The notes beneath the pieces are model-generated. The model saw nothing but the letters and a program-made list of their open reading frames with translations, was not told the DNA's origin and made no database searches. From Chersky-840 sp036511675 (GTDB lineage: Bacteria > Actinomycetota > Acidimicrobiia > Acidimicrobiales > UBA8190): a stretch of 64,000 bases of DNA. A program made the translations under genes and the position numbers. The stretch lies in NCBI GenBank assembly GCA_036511675.1, contig DATCBU010000054.1, positions 12,836 to 76,835 of the forward strand, in the 5' to 3' direction. The number at the start of each line of letters is the position of its first letter. Within the stretch, counting starts at the first letter, position 1. This document shows, piece after piece, positions 1 to 7,324 of this stretch.

Positions 1-71
1 GCGCCGACCCGCCTTCCATCCGACGTCGCGCTCGGGCGGTCGCGCACGCCACCGACGGGCCGTTCATCAGG

Positions 72-1358
72 TCATGATTGACGCAGACAGAATCCGATCG
101 CGTCGGTGAGGTCGGTGTTCCCGGGGCAGTACACGTGGGGGTTGGAGTGCGAGAAGACTCCGAGCGGGCTCTCCCAGCCGGGAACCACCCATGCGTGGAC
201 CATCCACAGCGTCTTCGCCAGGAACTGCCCGTGCACGGTGGCGCACTGCGCAGGTGTGACCGAGGTGTCGGGAGCGAAGGGCACCCCGATCATTCCGTGG
301 GTGTAGGTGATGCAGAGATTCGAGTGCTGGTGCCAGTGGTCGTTGGGACCGGCGAATCCCGATGGCGCCGTGACGTTGAACGACTCGTACATGACGCCGA
401 CGACCCGGCAACTGTCGGCGAGGCAGTCATAGATCCACGACCCCGGATGAGCGGCATTGATGGACCCGTCGGGGTTGACTCCGTTGAGCGCCGATGCATT
501 CAAGAGTTGATAATGGGCACCGACCCCCGGAGCCATCCCCCCGGCCAGGATCATCCCCGCCTTCTTGGCGTCCGCGACGGTCGGAAAGCGGAGGGCAGCT
601 TGTTCGGCCTCATACAGCTGCAGGGACAAGACCGATTGCGTCGCGGAGTCGACCGGGACCCATGGCTTCAATTCGGCCTTCTCGGTGTCATTCCCCGAGG
701 CGATCTGGAGGAACCGCGCTGTGCTCTGCCCGGGGACGCGTACCGAGTTGAAGAACGGGTTGGGCGTCGTGGCGGGCGGGGGGGTGCTGGTCCTGCTCGG
801 AGGAGAGGCCGCCGTGGCGGGGATGGACAGTGCGGTCATAGTGAGGACGACCACCGCGACCGGGATCACCGAGGACATCACCAACGTGGAAGAAGACCAA
901 GCGGTACCGATCGTGGGTCGCCGAACAAGCGTCAGCGCGGTGGCGAGCGCCACACCTGACAGTGCGACTCCGACGCCACCAGCGAAGCCGCTGGCGTGGT
1001 GGCCGGCCAGGACTTCCGCCCACAGCGCTCCGATGGCGAGGTTGAGGATGGCGAGCCCCTCGAACAGCGAACGGGACGGCCTCAGTAGCCCCGTGACGCC
1101 CGTAGCGATCTGTGCCCAGGCGGCCAGAACCAGCCCGATCGCTCCGATGCGCCATCCGGCGAAGTGCGGCCCGGCCACGACGAACGACAAGATGGCCGAG
1201 CAACCAAGCACGGCCGCCACGAACAGGGGCCCCGGGAGCGCGAAGGCGGTCGTGTCGGTGGGACCTCCATTGCCGCTGTTCCAGGGCGTCTCAGCCAGGG
1301 CGGGCTCGGTTTTGGGCTCGGAGCTGATCCTTTCAAGTCGCTCGATCAGGTCGGTCAT
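72..1358 (-). CDS. Membrane-anchored protein with large exported His/Cys-containing domain (unknown function)
   Basis: 428 aa, ATG start. Seen: a short cytoplasmic N-terminus (about 40 aa), then roughly five hydrophobic segments (about residues 42-65, 69-90, 97-117, 124-145 and 155-180), a Ser/Thr/Pro linker, and an exported domain of about 240 aa. The exported domain holds four to five Cys and a His-rich motif NDHWHQHSNLC near residue 340, followed by an Ala-Trp-Val-Val-Pro-Gly-Trp stretch. The His cluster could bind a metal, but that is inference. I do not recognise a named family; the four-helix N-terminus resembles small integral-membrane modules of actinobacteria. It is transcribed alone, toward the window edge, with no same-strand partner nearby. 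Third-position GC is high, so I am confident it is a gene and unsure what it does. Confidence 0.8.
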   Translation of the reverse strand: MTDLIERLERISSEPKTEPALAETPWNSGNGGPTDTTAFALPGPLFVAAVLGCSAILSFVVAGPHFAGWRIGAIGLVLAAWAQIATGVTGLLRPSRSLFEGLAILNLAIGALWAEVLAGHHASGFAGGVGVALSGVALATALTLVRRPTIGTAWSSSTLVMSSVIPVAVVVLTMTALSIPATAASPPSRTSTPPPATTPNPFFNSVRVPGQSTARFLQIASGNDTEKAELKPWVPVDSATQSVLSLQLYEAEQAALRFPTVADAKKAGMILAGGMAPGVGAHYQLLNASALNGVNPDGSINAAHPGSWIYDCLADSCRVVGVMYESFNVTAPSGFAGPNDHWHQHSNLCITYTHGMIGVPFAPDTSVTPAQCATVHGQFLAKTLWMVHAWVVPGWESPLGVFSHSNPHVYCPGNTDLTDAIGFCLRQS

Positions 1359-1846
1359 CGTTGCCCCCGTCCTCGCGGCCCCTCGGGCCCATATAGCCCG
1401 GGGATCAAATCCCCAAGCCCCCTTGATGTCAGAACGCTAATCCCGTGGCTGCCGAAAATCTCATCCGGAGTCGTTTAGCTGGACTTTCGTCAAAGCCGAG
1501 TGACGACGACGCTGAGCCGCGGCTCGGTCCTTCCTCTACTACCCTCGGCTTGTCCGATGCTCCCGTGAGTGCCGAAATGACTCACCCGATCCGCCAACCA
1601 GGGCCTTCCCGTTTTCATTGCGCCAGCAATTGAGTGGGAAATCAGGGTCAACAGTGTCCGAAACGGCCGTTCCGAAGTCGGTCCCAGCCCTGGAAGACCG
1701 GGTTTTGTCGTTAGCCCCACGAACGAACGCACAAAACGAAGGTATTCGCATCACAAGACAAGGGACCACCATGCCCCGAGTAATTGATGCCCATTCAGAT
1801 CCTGAGCGATATCCGAGTCTCAAACGTTAGGGATCCCAACATCGCA
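1359..1846. other. Gene-poor stretch with one copy of a degenerate repeat
   Basis: About 490 bases with no convincing gene. Base composition is visibly less GC-rich than the neighbours, and the open frames on both strands lack actinobacterial codon bias. It contains the 25-bp motif at 1634-1658 that recurs at 5121-5145, and a weak GTTTTGT/ACAAAAC inverted repeat (1702-1708 and 1731-1737). It looks like decayed, formerly mobile or formerly coding DNA. Confidence 0.5.
1634..1658 (+). repeat. 25-bp dispersed direct repeat, copy 1
   Basis: Begins GTGGGAAATCAGGG and ends GTGTC; it matches 5121-5145 in 23 of 25 positions in the same orientation. Read on the minus strand both copies can encode Asp-Thr-Val-x-Pro-Asp-Phe-Pro, so they may be the relic of a shared coding end or an element terminus. 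The two copies bracket the block 1.66-5.12 kb. Confidence 0.55.
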
Positions 1847-2143
1847 CTATCTCCGAACGCGCCAGCTGGCAAGGCAGTTATGCACCTCATGGAACTGGGT
1901 TTCGGGTGGGTGGTTGATCCCCGCCGCTTGAAACATCGGGCGACACCTCTCCACGAACCTCTCGTAAGCGTCCCGACTTTCCCAAACATCAACGACACGA
2001 ATCCCGTCGTCGGTCCTCGTCACCCAGTGGAAGAGCGCCCCAGGTGCGCTCGGCCCACCAGGTAGAAAGCCCATCGATTCGACGATCTCGTCGTACTGGT
2101 GAAGTGTGGCGCCGCGGAAATCGAGTTGCACACCAATGGCCAT
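1847..2143 (-). CDS. Dimeric alpha/beta-barrel (antibiotic biosynthesis monooxygenase-like) protein
   Basis: 98 aa. It begins MAIGVQLDFRGATLHQYDEI and contains the pattern GALFHWVTRTDDGIRVVDVW with VWES near the middle, typical of small ferredoxin-like dimeric-barrel proteins of the ABM type. These usually form homodimers; substrates are unknown for most. The ATG overlaps the stop of the upstream gene as TAATG (2141-2145), so the two are translationally coupled. That neighbour is also a small barrel-like protein, so the pair may form a heteromer or act on the same metabolite. No catalytic residues can be assigned. The function is inferred from fold resemblance only. Confidence 0.75.
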   Translation of the reverse strand: MAIGVQLDFRGATLHQYDEIVESMGFLPGGPSAPGALFHWVTRTDDGIRVVDVWESRDAYERFVERCRPMFQAAGINHPPETQFHEVHNCLASWRVRR

Positions 2144-2574
2144 TACAACCCCCGTGCTGTGAAAGGCCGAGACCGTGACTCATCTCGCCGCTGGTGCACC
2201 GCGAGTGCCACGTTTGGGATTCCGTCAGGACATGGAATGAGTGCGAGTACCTCGTACGCCCGGCTGGTGGCGCCAGTGTCGGTTGCGTCGGAGATCAATG
2301 CCAGGGCGTCCTCGGCTTTATGCGCTGTTGCGGCGGCGTCAGCCGTGTCCCAGAGGGTGATGATGATCACTTGGTTGCGAACGCCGTCATGCTCGAGGCA
2401 CAGAAGTCCCTTGTAGCCAGGGCTGTGATCGAGTTTCGCTATTGAATGGTTCAGGGCTTCGATCACCGAAGGCATGTGGTCTTGCTCGACATGAAAGGTT
2501 GAAACTTTCGCATACACCGCGCCAGGAGACTCTCTTTGTGTCTCTGTACTGTTGGACTGATTTGCGAGTGTCAT
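2143..2574 (-). CDS. Small dimeric-barrel-like protein coupled to the ABM-like gene
   Basis: 143 aa from the ATG at 2574, or 124 aa from a GTG at 2517 (VYAKVSTFHVEQ), which fits the first beta strand of the fold better. Residues such as HVEQDHMPSVIEALN and GLLCLEHDGVRNQVIIITLW look like the strand-helix-strand of an ABM/EthD-type barrel. The C-terminal 20 aa (RRDESRSRPFTARGL) are basic and probably disordered. The stop overlaps the start of the next gene (TAATG). It lies 37 bases downstream of the PilZ gene on the same strand, so PilZ and the two barrel genes could be one transcript. Substrate unknown. Confidence 0.6.
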   Translation of the reverse strand: MTLANQSNSTETQRESPGAVYAKVSTFHVEQDHMPSVIEALNHSIAKLDHSPGYKGLLCLEHDGVRNQVIIITLWDTADAAATAHKAEDALALISDATDTGATSRAYEVLALIPCPDGIPNVALAVHQRRDESRSRPFTARGL

Positions 2575-2611
2575 GACCGCCGCCGATGTATACGAGTTAC
2601 ACGATCGTGGA

Positions 2612-2995
2612 TCACCAGGACACCTGCAGCTGCTCGATGACCTTGACGATCGCTTGCTCAGTGTCAGAAAGTCCGACGAACTCCAGGCCCGTCCGGATTC
2701 CGCCCCGAGTGCCGCTATCAACGTTCTTGACCGTCCCCATGAGGCGAACACTGATGGACTCGCCGACGGGGGCTTGGACCAGAACGACGAGTCGGTGTCC
2801 GACGAGAAGACCCGGGTCATCGTCGTCACCGATTGGAAATATTTCGAGTCCAACCCCAAGGACGGAGATGTCGAGAACACGACACTCGCCCCATTCCGAT
2901 GCGTGGTTATCCTCAACGATGTAGCGGCCAGACCAGCTTGTTGTCGCGATTCGGGGAACCCGCCTGCGGAATTCTGTGTCCGGCCTTTGTTCCAT
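2612..2995 (-). CDS. PilZ domain protein, putative c-di-GMP receptor
   Basis: 127 aa, essentially one PilZ domain. The RxxxR signature is present as RRRVPR at residues 10-15, and the D/N-x-S-x-x-G signature as DISVLG near residue 42. Strand-rich sequence follows and a C-terminal helix GLSDTEQAIVKVIEQLQ. PilZ domains bind cyclic di-GMP and change partner interactions, and both binding motifs look intact here. It is divergent from the MerR-PAS regulator at 3162, and the 166-base gap holds a perfect palindrome. It is probably the first gene of a three-gene minus-strand unit with the two barrel-type genes. The c-di-GMP sources visible in the window are the GGDEF-EAL proteins at 25.8 and 59.9 kb. 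Output partner unknown. Confidence 0.85.
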   Translation of the reverse strand: MEQRPDTEFRRRVPRIATTSWSGRYIVEDNHASEWGECRVLDISVLGVGLEIFPIGDDDDPGLLVGHRLVVLVQAPVGESISVRLMGTVKNVDSGTRGGIRTGLEFVGLSDTEQAIVKVIEQLQVSW

Positions 2996-3137
2996 GCTGT
3001 CCTTTCACGAGCCGTCGCCGCGTCCTCGGGGCCATCGGCCGTGGTCGAGGAGAAGGTCGCCTTCGCCACTTTCGGCCCAGCTAGAACACGAATCAAGCAA
3101 TCCCCCTCCCTTGGGTAGAGGAATCCTTGTACTTCTT

Positions 3138-3152
3138 GTAGAGGTCCTCTAC
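3138..3152. promoter_or_regulatory. Perfect 15-bp palindrome between PilZ and MerR genes (candidate operator)
   Basis: GTAGAGG-T-CCTCTAC, seven-base arms around one base, ending 9 bases before the ATG of the MerR-type gene; a half-site GGTAGAGG lies at 3113-3120. MerR proteins bind dyads of this kind between or over promoter elements, so autoregulation and control of the divergent PilZ gene are inferred. Confidence 0.5.
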
Positions 3153-3161
3153 CTTGAGGAG

Positions 3162-4634
3162 ATGGGACTCAGAATTGGTGAGCTCGCCCGGCGTACGGGC
3201 GTAGGGGTGAGCACCCTGCGGGCCTGGGAGAACCGCTTTCGTTTCCTTGAGCCCGAACGGTCCTCGGCCGGTCACCGGCTCTATCTCGAGAGCGACGTCG
3301 ACCGGGTCGATGCCGTGTTGCGCTTGGTGTCAGAGGGCCTCACGTTGTCGGCTGCCATCGCCCGAGTCTCAAACGTCGGAGTAGGCGCTCAGCCCGCGGG
3401 TGAGGGCGAAGCACTGCTCTACGGGCAGATCCTCCAGGTCGCGGGCGAAGGCATCTGGGTCTCACGCGAGGGACGCACCCGTTACGTCAACCGGAGGATG
3501 GCCGAGCTCATGCACTGCTCGGTAGACGAGCTTCTGTCCACCCCGGTCCTTGAGTTTCACGGCCCTGACGACCTGGCGTCCACAAAGGAGCGCGCCGCGA
3601 TGGTGAGGGGAGGCGATCGTCTGCAATTCACTCAGACACTTCGTCGAGCTGACGGTTCCAGATTTCTCGCCCGAATCGACACCGCTCCGCTGATCAATCA
3701 ATCCGGCCAATATGAGGGCGCGGTGGCACTGATCCGCAACATCGAGGCCGAGGCACAATTTGAAACCCAAGCGCGATTCCGATCCGCGCTTCTTGATTCG
3801 ATCGGCGAAGCAGTCGCCGCCGCCGATCCTGACGGAAACTTGGTATATGTCAATGCCGCCGCCGAACGTCTCTTCGGCTGGCGAGCTGCCGACGTCATGG
3901 GTAGGGACGGCCGTGCCCTTATGGCCTCCCCGGACGCCTCCGAAGAGGCAGACCGAGTTCATTTCAAGCTGCTGGCCGGCAAGCGTTTCTCGGGGGATCT
4001 CAAACTAACTCGTTTGGACAGAACTGAGTTCATAGCCCACCTCAAGGCGGCACCGGCCTTCGATGAGAAGGGAGACCTGCTCGGGATCACTGCGGTGATT
4101 ACGGACCAAACTGAACACATTCGGCTCCAGCGTGAGAGACGGGCGCTCGAAACACAGATGGAGGCACTCGCTCTGCTGGGAGTCCAAGCTCTATACCAAA
4201 AGGCAAGCAGCCGGGCCGTCAGGGATCACATCTTCGTCGAAGCACTCGAGACGATGAGGCGGGTGCTTGAAGCCGACCTTGTCACGATCATCGATGTGGT
4301 GCCAAAGACTGGGGCGCTTGAGGTGCGAGCGATGTCTCCACGCATGCATGAGCCCACAGTGCTCCCGTCGGGGAGCCGCTCTTTTCCCGGGTACGTCGTT
4401 CTTGCTCGGAAAGTTGTCGTGGTTGACAACGCGCGCCTCGATCGAAGATTCGAGATCACGCCCACTCGAGCTGACTTCCAGACCGCGTCAGCAATCGGCG
4501 CGCCGATCTTCGGCCCCGGCGGGATACGCGGCATCATCACAGCCGAGAGTTCGACGCCCAAGAGGTTCAATCATTCGGGCGGACACTTTGTCCAGGGGAT
4601 CGCCAACATCGTTGGAGTGAGTCTCACGGACTAG
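3162..4634 (+). CDS. MerR-type HTH / PAS / PAS / GAF one-component sensory regulator
   Basis: 490 aa. The start is the ATG of MGLRIGELARRTGV; no in-frame alternative exists close upstream, and GAGGAG directly abuts the ATG. Residues 1-70 form a MerR helix-turn-helix (IGELARRTGVGVSTLRAWE) with recognition wing RLYLESDVDRV. Residues about 85-205 and 210-330 are two PAS domains with S-box-like ends, then a coiled-coil linker (about 335-360) and a GAF domain to the C-terminus. The known role of the parts is DNA binding plus small-molecule, redox or light sensing. There is no kinase or receiver domain, so it would act as a one-component regulator. It is divergent from PilZ across a palindrome. MerR proteins normally end in a short effector domain, so two PAS plus a GAF is an uncommon layout. 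Ligand unknown. Confidence 0.85.
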   Translation: MGLRIGELARRTGVGVSTLRAWENRFRFLEPERSSAGHRLYLESDVDRVDAVLRLVSEGLTLSAAIARVSNVGVGAQPAGEGEALLYGQILQVAGEGIWVSREGRTRYVNRRMAELMHCSVDELLSTPVLEFHGPDDLASTKERAAMVRGGDRLQFTQTLRRADGSRFLARIDTAPLINQSGQYEGAVALIRNIEAEAQFETQARFRSALLDSIGEAVAAADPDGNLVYVNAAAERLFGWRAADVMGRDGRALMASPDASEEADRVHFKLLAGKRFSGDLKLTRLDRTEFIAHLKAAPAFDEKGDLLGITAVITDQTEHIRLQRERRALETQMEALALLGVQALYQKASSRAVRDHIFVEALETMRRVLEADLVTIIDVVPKTGALEVRAMSPRMHEPTVLPSGSRSFPGYVVLARKVVVVDNARLDRRFEITPTRADFQTASAIGAPIFGPGGIRGIITAESSTPKRFNHSGGHFVQGIANIVGVSLTD

Positions 4635-5068
4635 CTCAGGAGGTTGGCTACGCCGATGGCTCGGCGACAAATGGCCAACCAAAAGGCTCCCAAATGCCGG
4701 TGATGCTCGGGCATCGGACCAGGCCCGACGGGCCGAACCGACCGCAAATCTTCCGTCCTAGCGATACAGAGCGGTCTGGCCAGAGACCTACCCGCTCGCC
4801 CACGGCACATCCCGGTCGCGTCATTCAGATAACACGCGTCAGTCGGTATCTGCGGTACTTCCGTCGCCGACCCCTCGGGATCGTCTCGGGCTGACCGGAG
4901 TTCATCTTCGAGGCTGACGAAGAGTGGAAGACGGTGCCGGCGCCGATAGTGATCGGCAACCCGGCACCGAGCCATGACAAATAGCCACGCTCTGAAATCA
5001 TTAGCGTCGCCCTCGAACCGACCGAAGTGCTTGGCGGCCGCCAGCCATGTCTCGTCCGACCTGGGCGT
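4631..5068 (-). pseudogene. Decayed ECF-type sigma factor fragment (region 2 only)
   Basis: Reading the minus strand from 5068, directly after an in-frame stop, gives SDETWLAAAKHFGRFEGD, then FRAWLFVMARCRVADHYRRR. This is the region 2.2-2.4 pattern of ECF sigma factors, usually SETW....LGRF.GD..FRAWLFTIAR.R..DH.RRR. Upstream there are stops where region 2.1 should be. Downstream the frame stays open to 4631, but no region 4 helix-turn-helix can be seen and the sequence turns Arg/Pro-rich with poor codon bias. It overlaps the end of the MerR-PAS gene by four bases on the opposite strand. I read it as a gene remnant that lost both ends. It lies 50 bases from one copy of the 25-bp repeat, consistent with rearrangement. 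Confidence 0.6.
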
Positions 5069-5120
5069 TCACTATGCGATTGCGTCCGCTAATACGTGGG
5101 ACTCTTGCGGCCACAATCAT

Positions 5121-5145
5121 GTGGGAAATCAGGGGCAACGGTGTC
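5121..5145 (+). repeat. 25-bp dispersed direct repeat, copy 2
   Basis: Same 25-bp motif as 1634-1658 with two mismatches, same orientation, 3.49 kb away. It lies between the sigma-factor remnant and the pentapeptide-repeat gene. Confidence 0.55.
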
Positions 5146-5169
5146 GATAGCCACGAATGAAGATTGGAA

Positions 5170-5943
5170 CTAGCAGCCCGATAGTCCTGCAAGTGACCCG
5201 GTCGGGCAAGACGCGCCGGTCCAAGTCACGCCTGAAAGATTTGCGTCAGTGAGATTGGCGTGTACGAGTGTGGCGTTGGTGAGGTTGGCGCCGGAGAGGT
5301 TGGCGTGGAGGAGCTTGGCTTTGAAGAGCGTCGCGTCGGTGAGGTTGGCGCCAGAGAGGTCAGCGCCGAAAAGGTCGGCGCCCTCGAAGTGGGCGCTCGT
5401 GAGGGTCGCTCCAGTAAGGGCGGCGTCGATGAGCTTGGAGTCGACGAATTTCGCGTCATTGAGGTTGGCCATGACCAGCTGGGCGTCTTTGAGATTCGCA
5501 CGGAGAACGTCGGCACCGGAAAGGTTTGCCTTGGTGAGATCGGCCCCGTCGAGTTCGGCCTTGGTGAGGTTGGCGCCGTTGAGGGTGCTACCGGAGAGGT
5601 TGACCTTGGTGAGTTTGGCCTTGGTGAGGTTGGCGCCAGAGAGGTTGGCCTTGACGATTGTGGCGCCGGTGAGCTTGGCCCCCGACAGGTTGGCCCCCGA
5701 CAGGTTGGCGCCCGACAGGTTGGTGTGGATCAGTTTGGCGCCAGCGAGGTCGGCACCTACGAGATTGGCGTTGACGAGGGAGCAGTCGCGAAGGTTGATC
5801 CCAGGCGATGGCGCCGCTTGGCAGTTGACCCGCGCAAATGCGGGTACGGACCATGCCGTGGTGACCAAAACCGATCCAGTCATGGTGACGGCGAGGCCGA
5901 CTGCGATGCGCGCCGCTTGAGAACCGACGTGGCGACTGGTCAT
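5170..5943 (-). CDS. Secreted pentapeptide-repeat protein
   Basis: 257 aa from the ATG at 5943 (GAGGGAAG lies upstream); a GTG at 5979 would add 12 aa. Residues about 1-38 are a signal peptide ending WSVPAFA. The mature protein is almost entirely pentapeptide repeats of the A(D/N)LXX type (ANLSG, ADLTK, AKLTK), about 36 consecutive units between Cys-containing caps (CSLVNANL at the start, ASCPTGSLAGLSGC at the end). Such repeats fold into a right-handed quadrilateral beta-helix. Most characterised members are cytosolic (for example gyrase-protecting types), so a Sec-exported one probably works at the envelope. The repeats make the opposite strand open over a long stretch. Transcribed alone; function unknown. 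Confidence 0.85.
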   Translation of the reverse strand: MTSRHVGSQAARIAVGLAVTMTGSVLVTTAWSVPAFARVNCQAAPSPGINLRDCSLVNANLVGADLAGAKLIHTNLSGANLSGANLSGAKLTGATIVKANLSGANLTKAKLTKVNLSGSTLNGANLTKAELDGADLTKANLSGADVLRANLKDAQLVMANLNDAKFVDSKLIDAALTGATLTSAHFEGADLFGADLSGANLTDATLFKAKLLHANLSGANLTNATLVHANLTDANLSGVTWTGASCPTGSLAGLSGC

Positions 5944-6158
5944 GGCTCCACACTTCCCTCGACGGCCTGATTTCAACACTCTGGGTGCAGCTGGCGAATC
6001 ATCAAAACTGAGGAACTGCGGGTCCCACGTTGCTAGCTGCCGAGCTTAGACACGCCCCGACTCACGACGCACTCTGCGGGAGTGGCCCCGGAGCGCCCGG
6101 TTCCAGAAGGCACGAGAGCGGATCCTTGGCTTCGAACGCCTGCGGATAACTTTGGTCC

Positions 6159-7145
6159 ATGCTCGTTCTCCTCACCGCCGTCGCACACCGGTCCTTCAGT
6201 GCGCAGCTCGATCGACCAGGGGTCGACTGGCTGCTGATGCACGAAGACGGCGGGGTGTGCGACCCGACGGGCACATCGATCGCTCGGGAGCACGCGCACC
6301 CGGAGATCGCCTGGGGAACGTCCGATCTGTTCCGGGATGGAGCCCCGCTTGTCGCCTTCTTCTCGCTCATGCTCGAGAGTCCCGGGCTCGGCTGGTTCCA
6401 ATCTCCGGCTGCGGGCTACGAGGATCCTGTCTTCGCATCGATGGTGGCCAATGGAGTTCGGATCACCAACGCCCATGTCAATAGCCTGCCCATCGCCGAG
6501 TTCGTGATGCGCTCCGTCCTCGAGGAGTTCCAGAATGCCGCGCAGTGGCGCGACCAGGCATCTGGACGGCGATGGCGGATCCACGACTGGCGCGAGATCT
6601 CGGGAACGACATGGCTGATCGTAGGGCTCGGCGGGATCGGGACCGAGGTCGCCCATCGAGCGCGAGCCTTCGGGGCAACGGTGATCGGGTGCCGACGACA
6701 CCCGTCGCCGACTGATCCCACCGAGCGGACTGTGACCCCTGACCAACTCGATCAGGTGGTCGGACTGGCAGACGTCATCGTCCTCGCCGCCCCGGCCACG
6801 CCGGCGACGACAAACCTCGTAGACGCCGCCTTCCTGAGCCGGGTGAAGCGGGGAAGCGTGCTTGTCAATGTGGCCCGGGGGACACTGGTCGACGACGACG
6901 CGTTGATCGAGAGCCTCGATTCCGGTCATGTGTCCGCCGCCATTTTGGACGTCTTCCGAACCGAGCCTCTTCCGGGAGATCACCCCTTCTGGTCCCATCC
7001 GTCAATCCGTGTTACTCCGCACAATGCCGCTGGAGGTGTCGGTCGGCTCGCTCGGCAGGCTGAGCTGTTCAAGGAGAACCTCGATCGCTATCTCGACGGG
7101 CGTCCGTTGCTGAACGAGGTCACCGGCGCGATCGCCCACTCCTGA
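6159..7145 (+). CDS. D-isomer-specific 2-hydroxyacid dehydrogenase, NAD(P)-dependent
   Basis: 328 aa. The Rossmann fold dinucleotide site is seen as LIVGLGGIGTEVAHRARAFG (about 148-167). Catalytic residues of the family are all present: Arg in NVARGTLVDDDAL (about 232), Glu in FRTEPLPGDHPFW (about 264) and His in VTPHNAAG (about 283). The family reversibly reduces 2-oxoacids to D-2-hydroxyacids in the cytosol; the substrate cannot be read from sequence. The N-terminal catalytic half is divergent but ends with the usual LPIAEFVM helix. TAACTT lies at 6147-6152, seven bases before the ATG, and no Shine-Dalgarno sequence is visible, so a leaderless transcript is likely. No operon partner. Confidence 0.9.
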   Translation: MLVLLTAVAHRSFSAQLDRPGVDWLLMHEDGGVCDPTGTSIAREHAHPEIAWGTSDLFRDGAPLVAFFSLMLESPGLGWFQSPAAGYEDPVFASMVANGVRITNAHVNSLPIAEFVMRSVLEEFQNAAQWRDQASGRRWRIHDWREISGTTWLIVGLGGIGTEVAHRARAFGATVIGCRRHPSPTDPTERTVTPDQLDQVVGLADVIVLAAPATPATTNLVDAAFLSRVKRGSVLVNVARGTLVDDDALIESLDSGHVSAAILDVFRTEPLPGDHPFWSHPSIRVTPHNAAGGVGRLARQAELFKENLDRYLDGRPLLNEVTGAIAHS

Positions 7146-7324
7146 GCCTCGCCCGTTGCTGCTTTGGCGCTATCTACTCACCTGACGGCACCCTGAGAAC
7201 GTTGCGGAAAGGGCACGGTGTCTAAGGGAGACAAATGCGTTCTTACCGCACTCGGCAAGGGGAACTTGGACTCGACGGCACCATGCCTCTCGAGGTTGCA
7301 CCTCATGGCCCCGGAGGTACGGGC

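Noticed and set aside
1359..1846. Short genes on either strand in the gap
   Set aside because: Weak codon bias, no motif and no ribosome site; reported instead as decayed DNA.
5249..5970. Plus-strand frames opposite the pentapeptide-repeat gene
   Set aside because: They mirror the five-codon periodicity of the true gene on the minus strand; no independent features.
7146..7324. Small gene between the dehydrogenase and the ABC permease
   Set aside because: Only short frames with no coding bias; nothing recognisable in these 179 bases.
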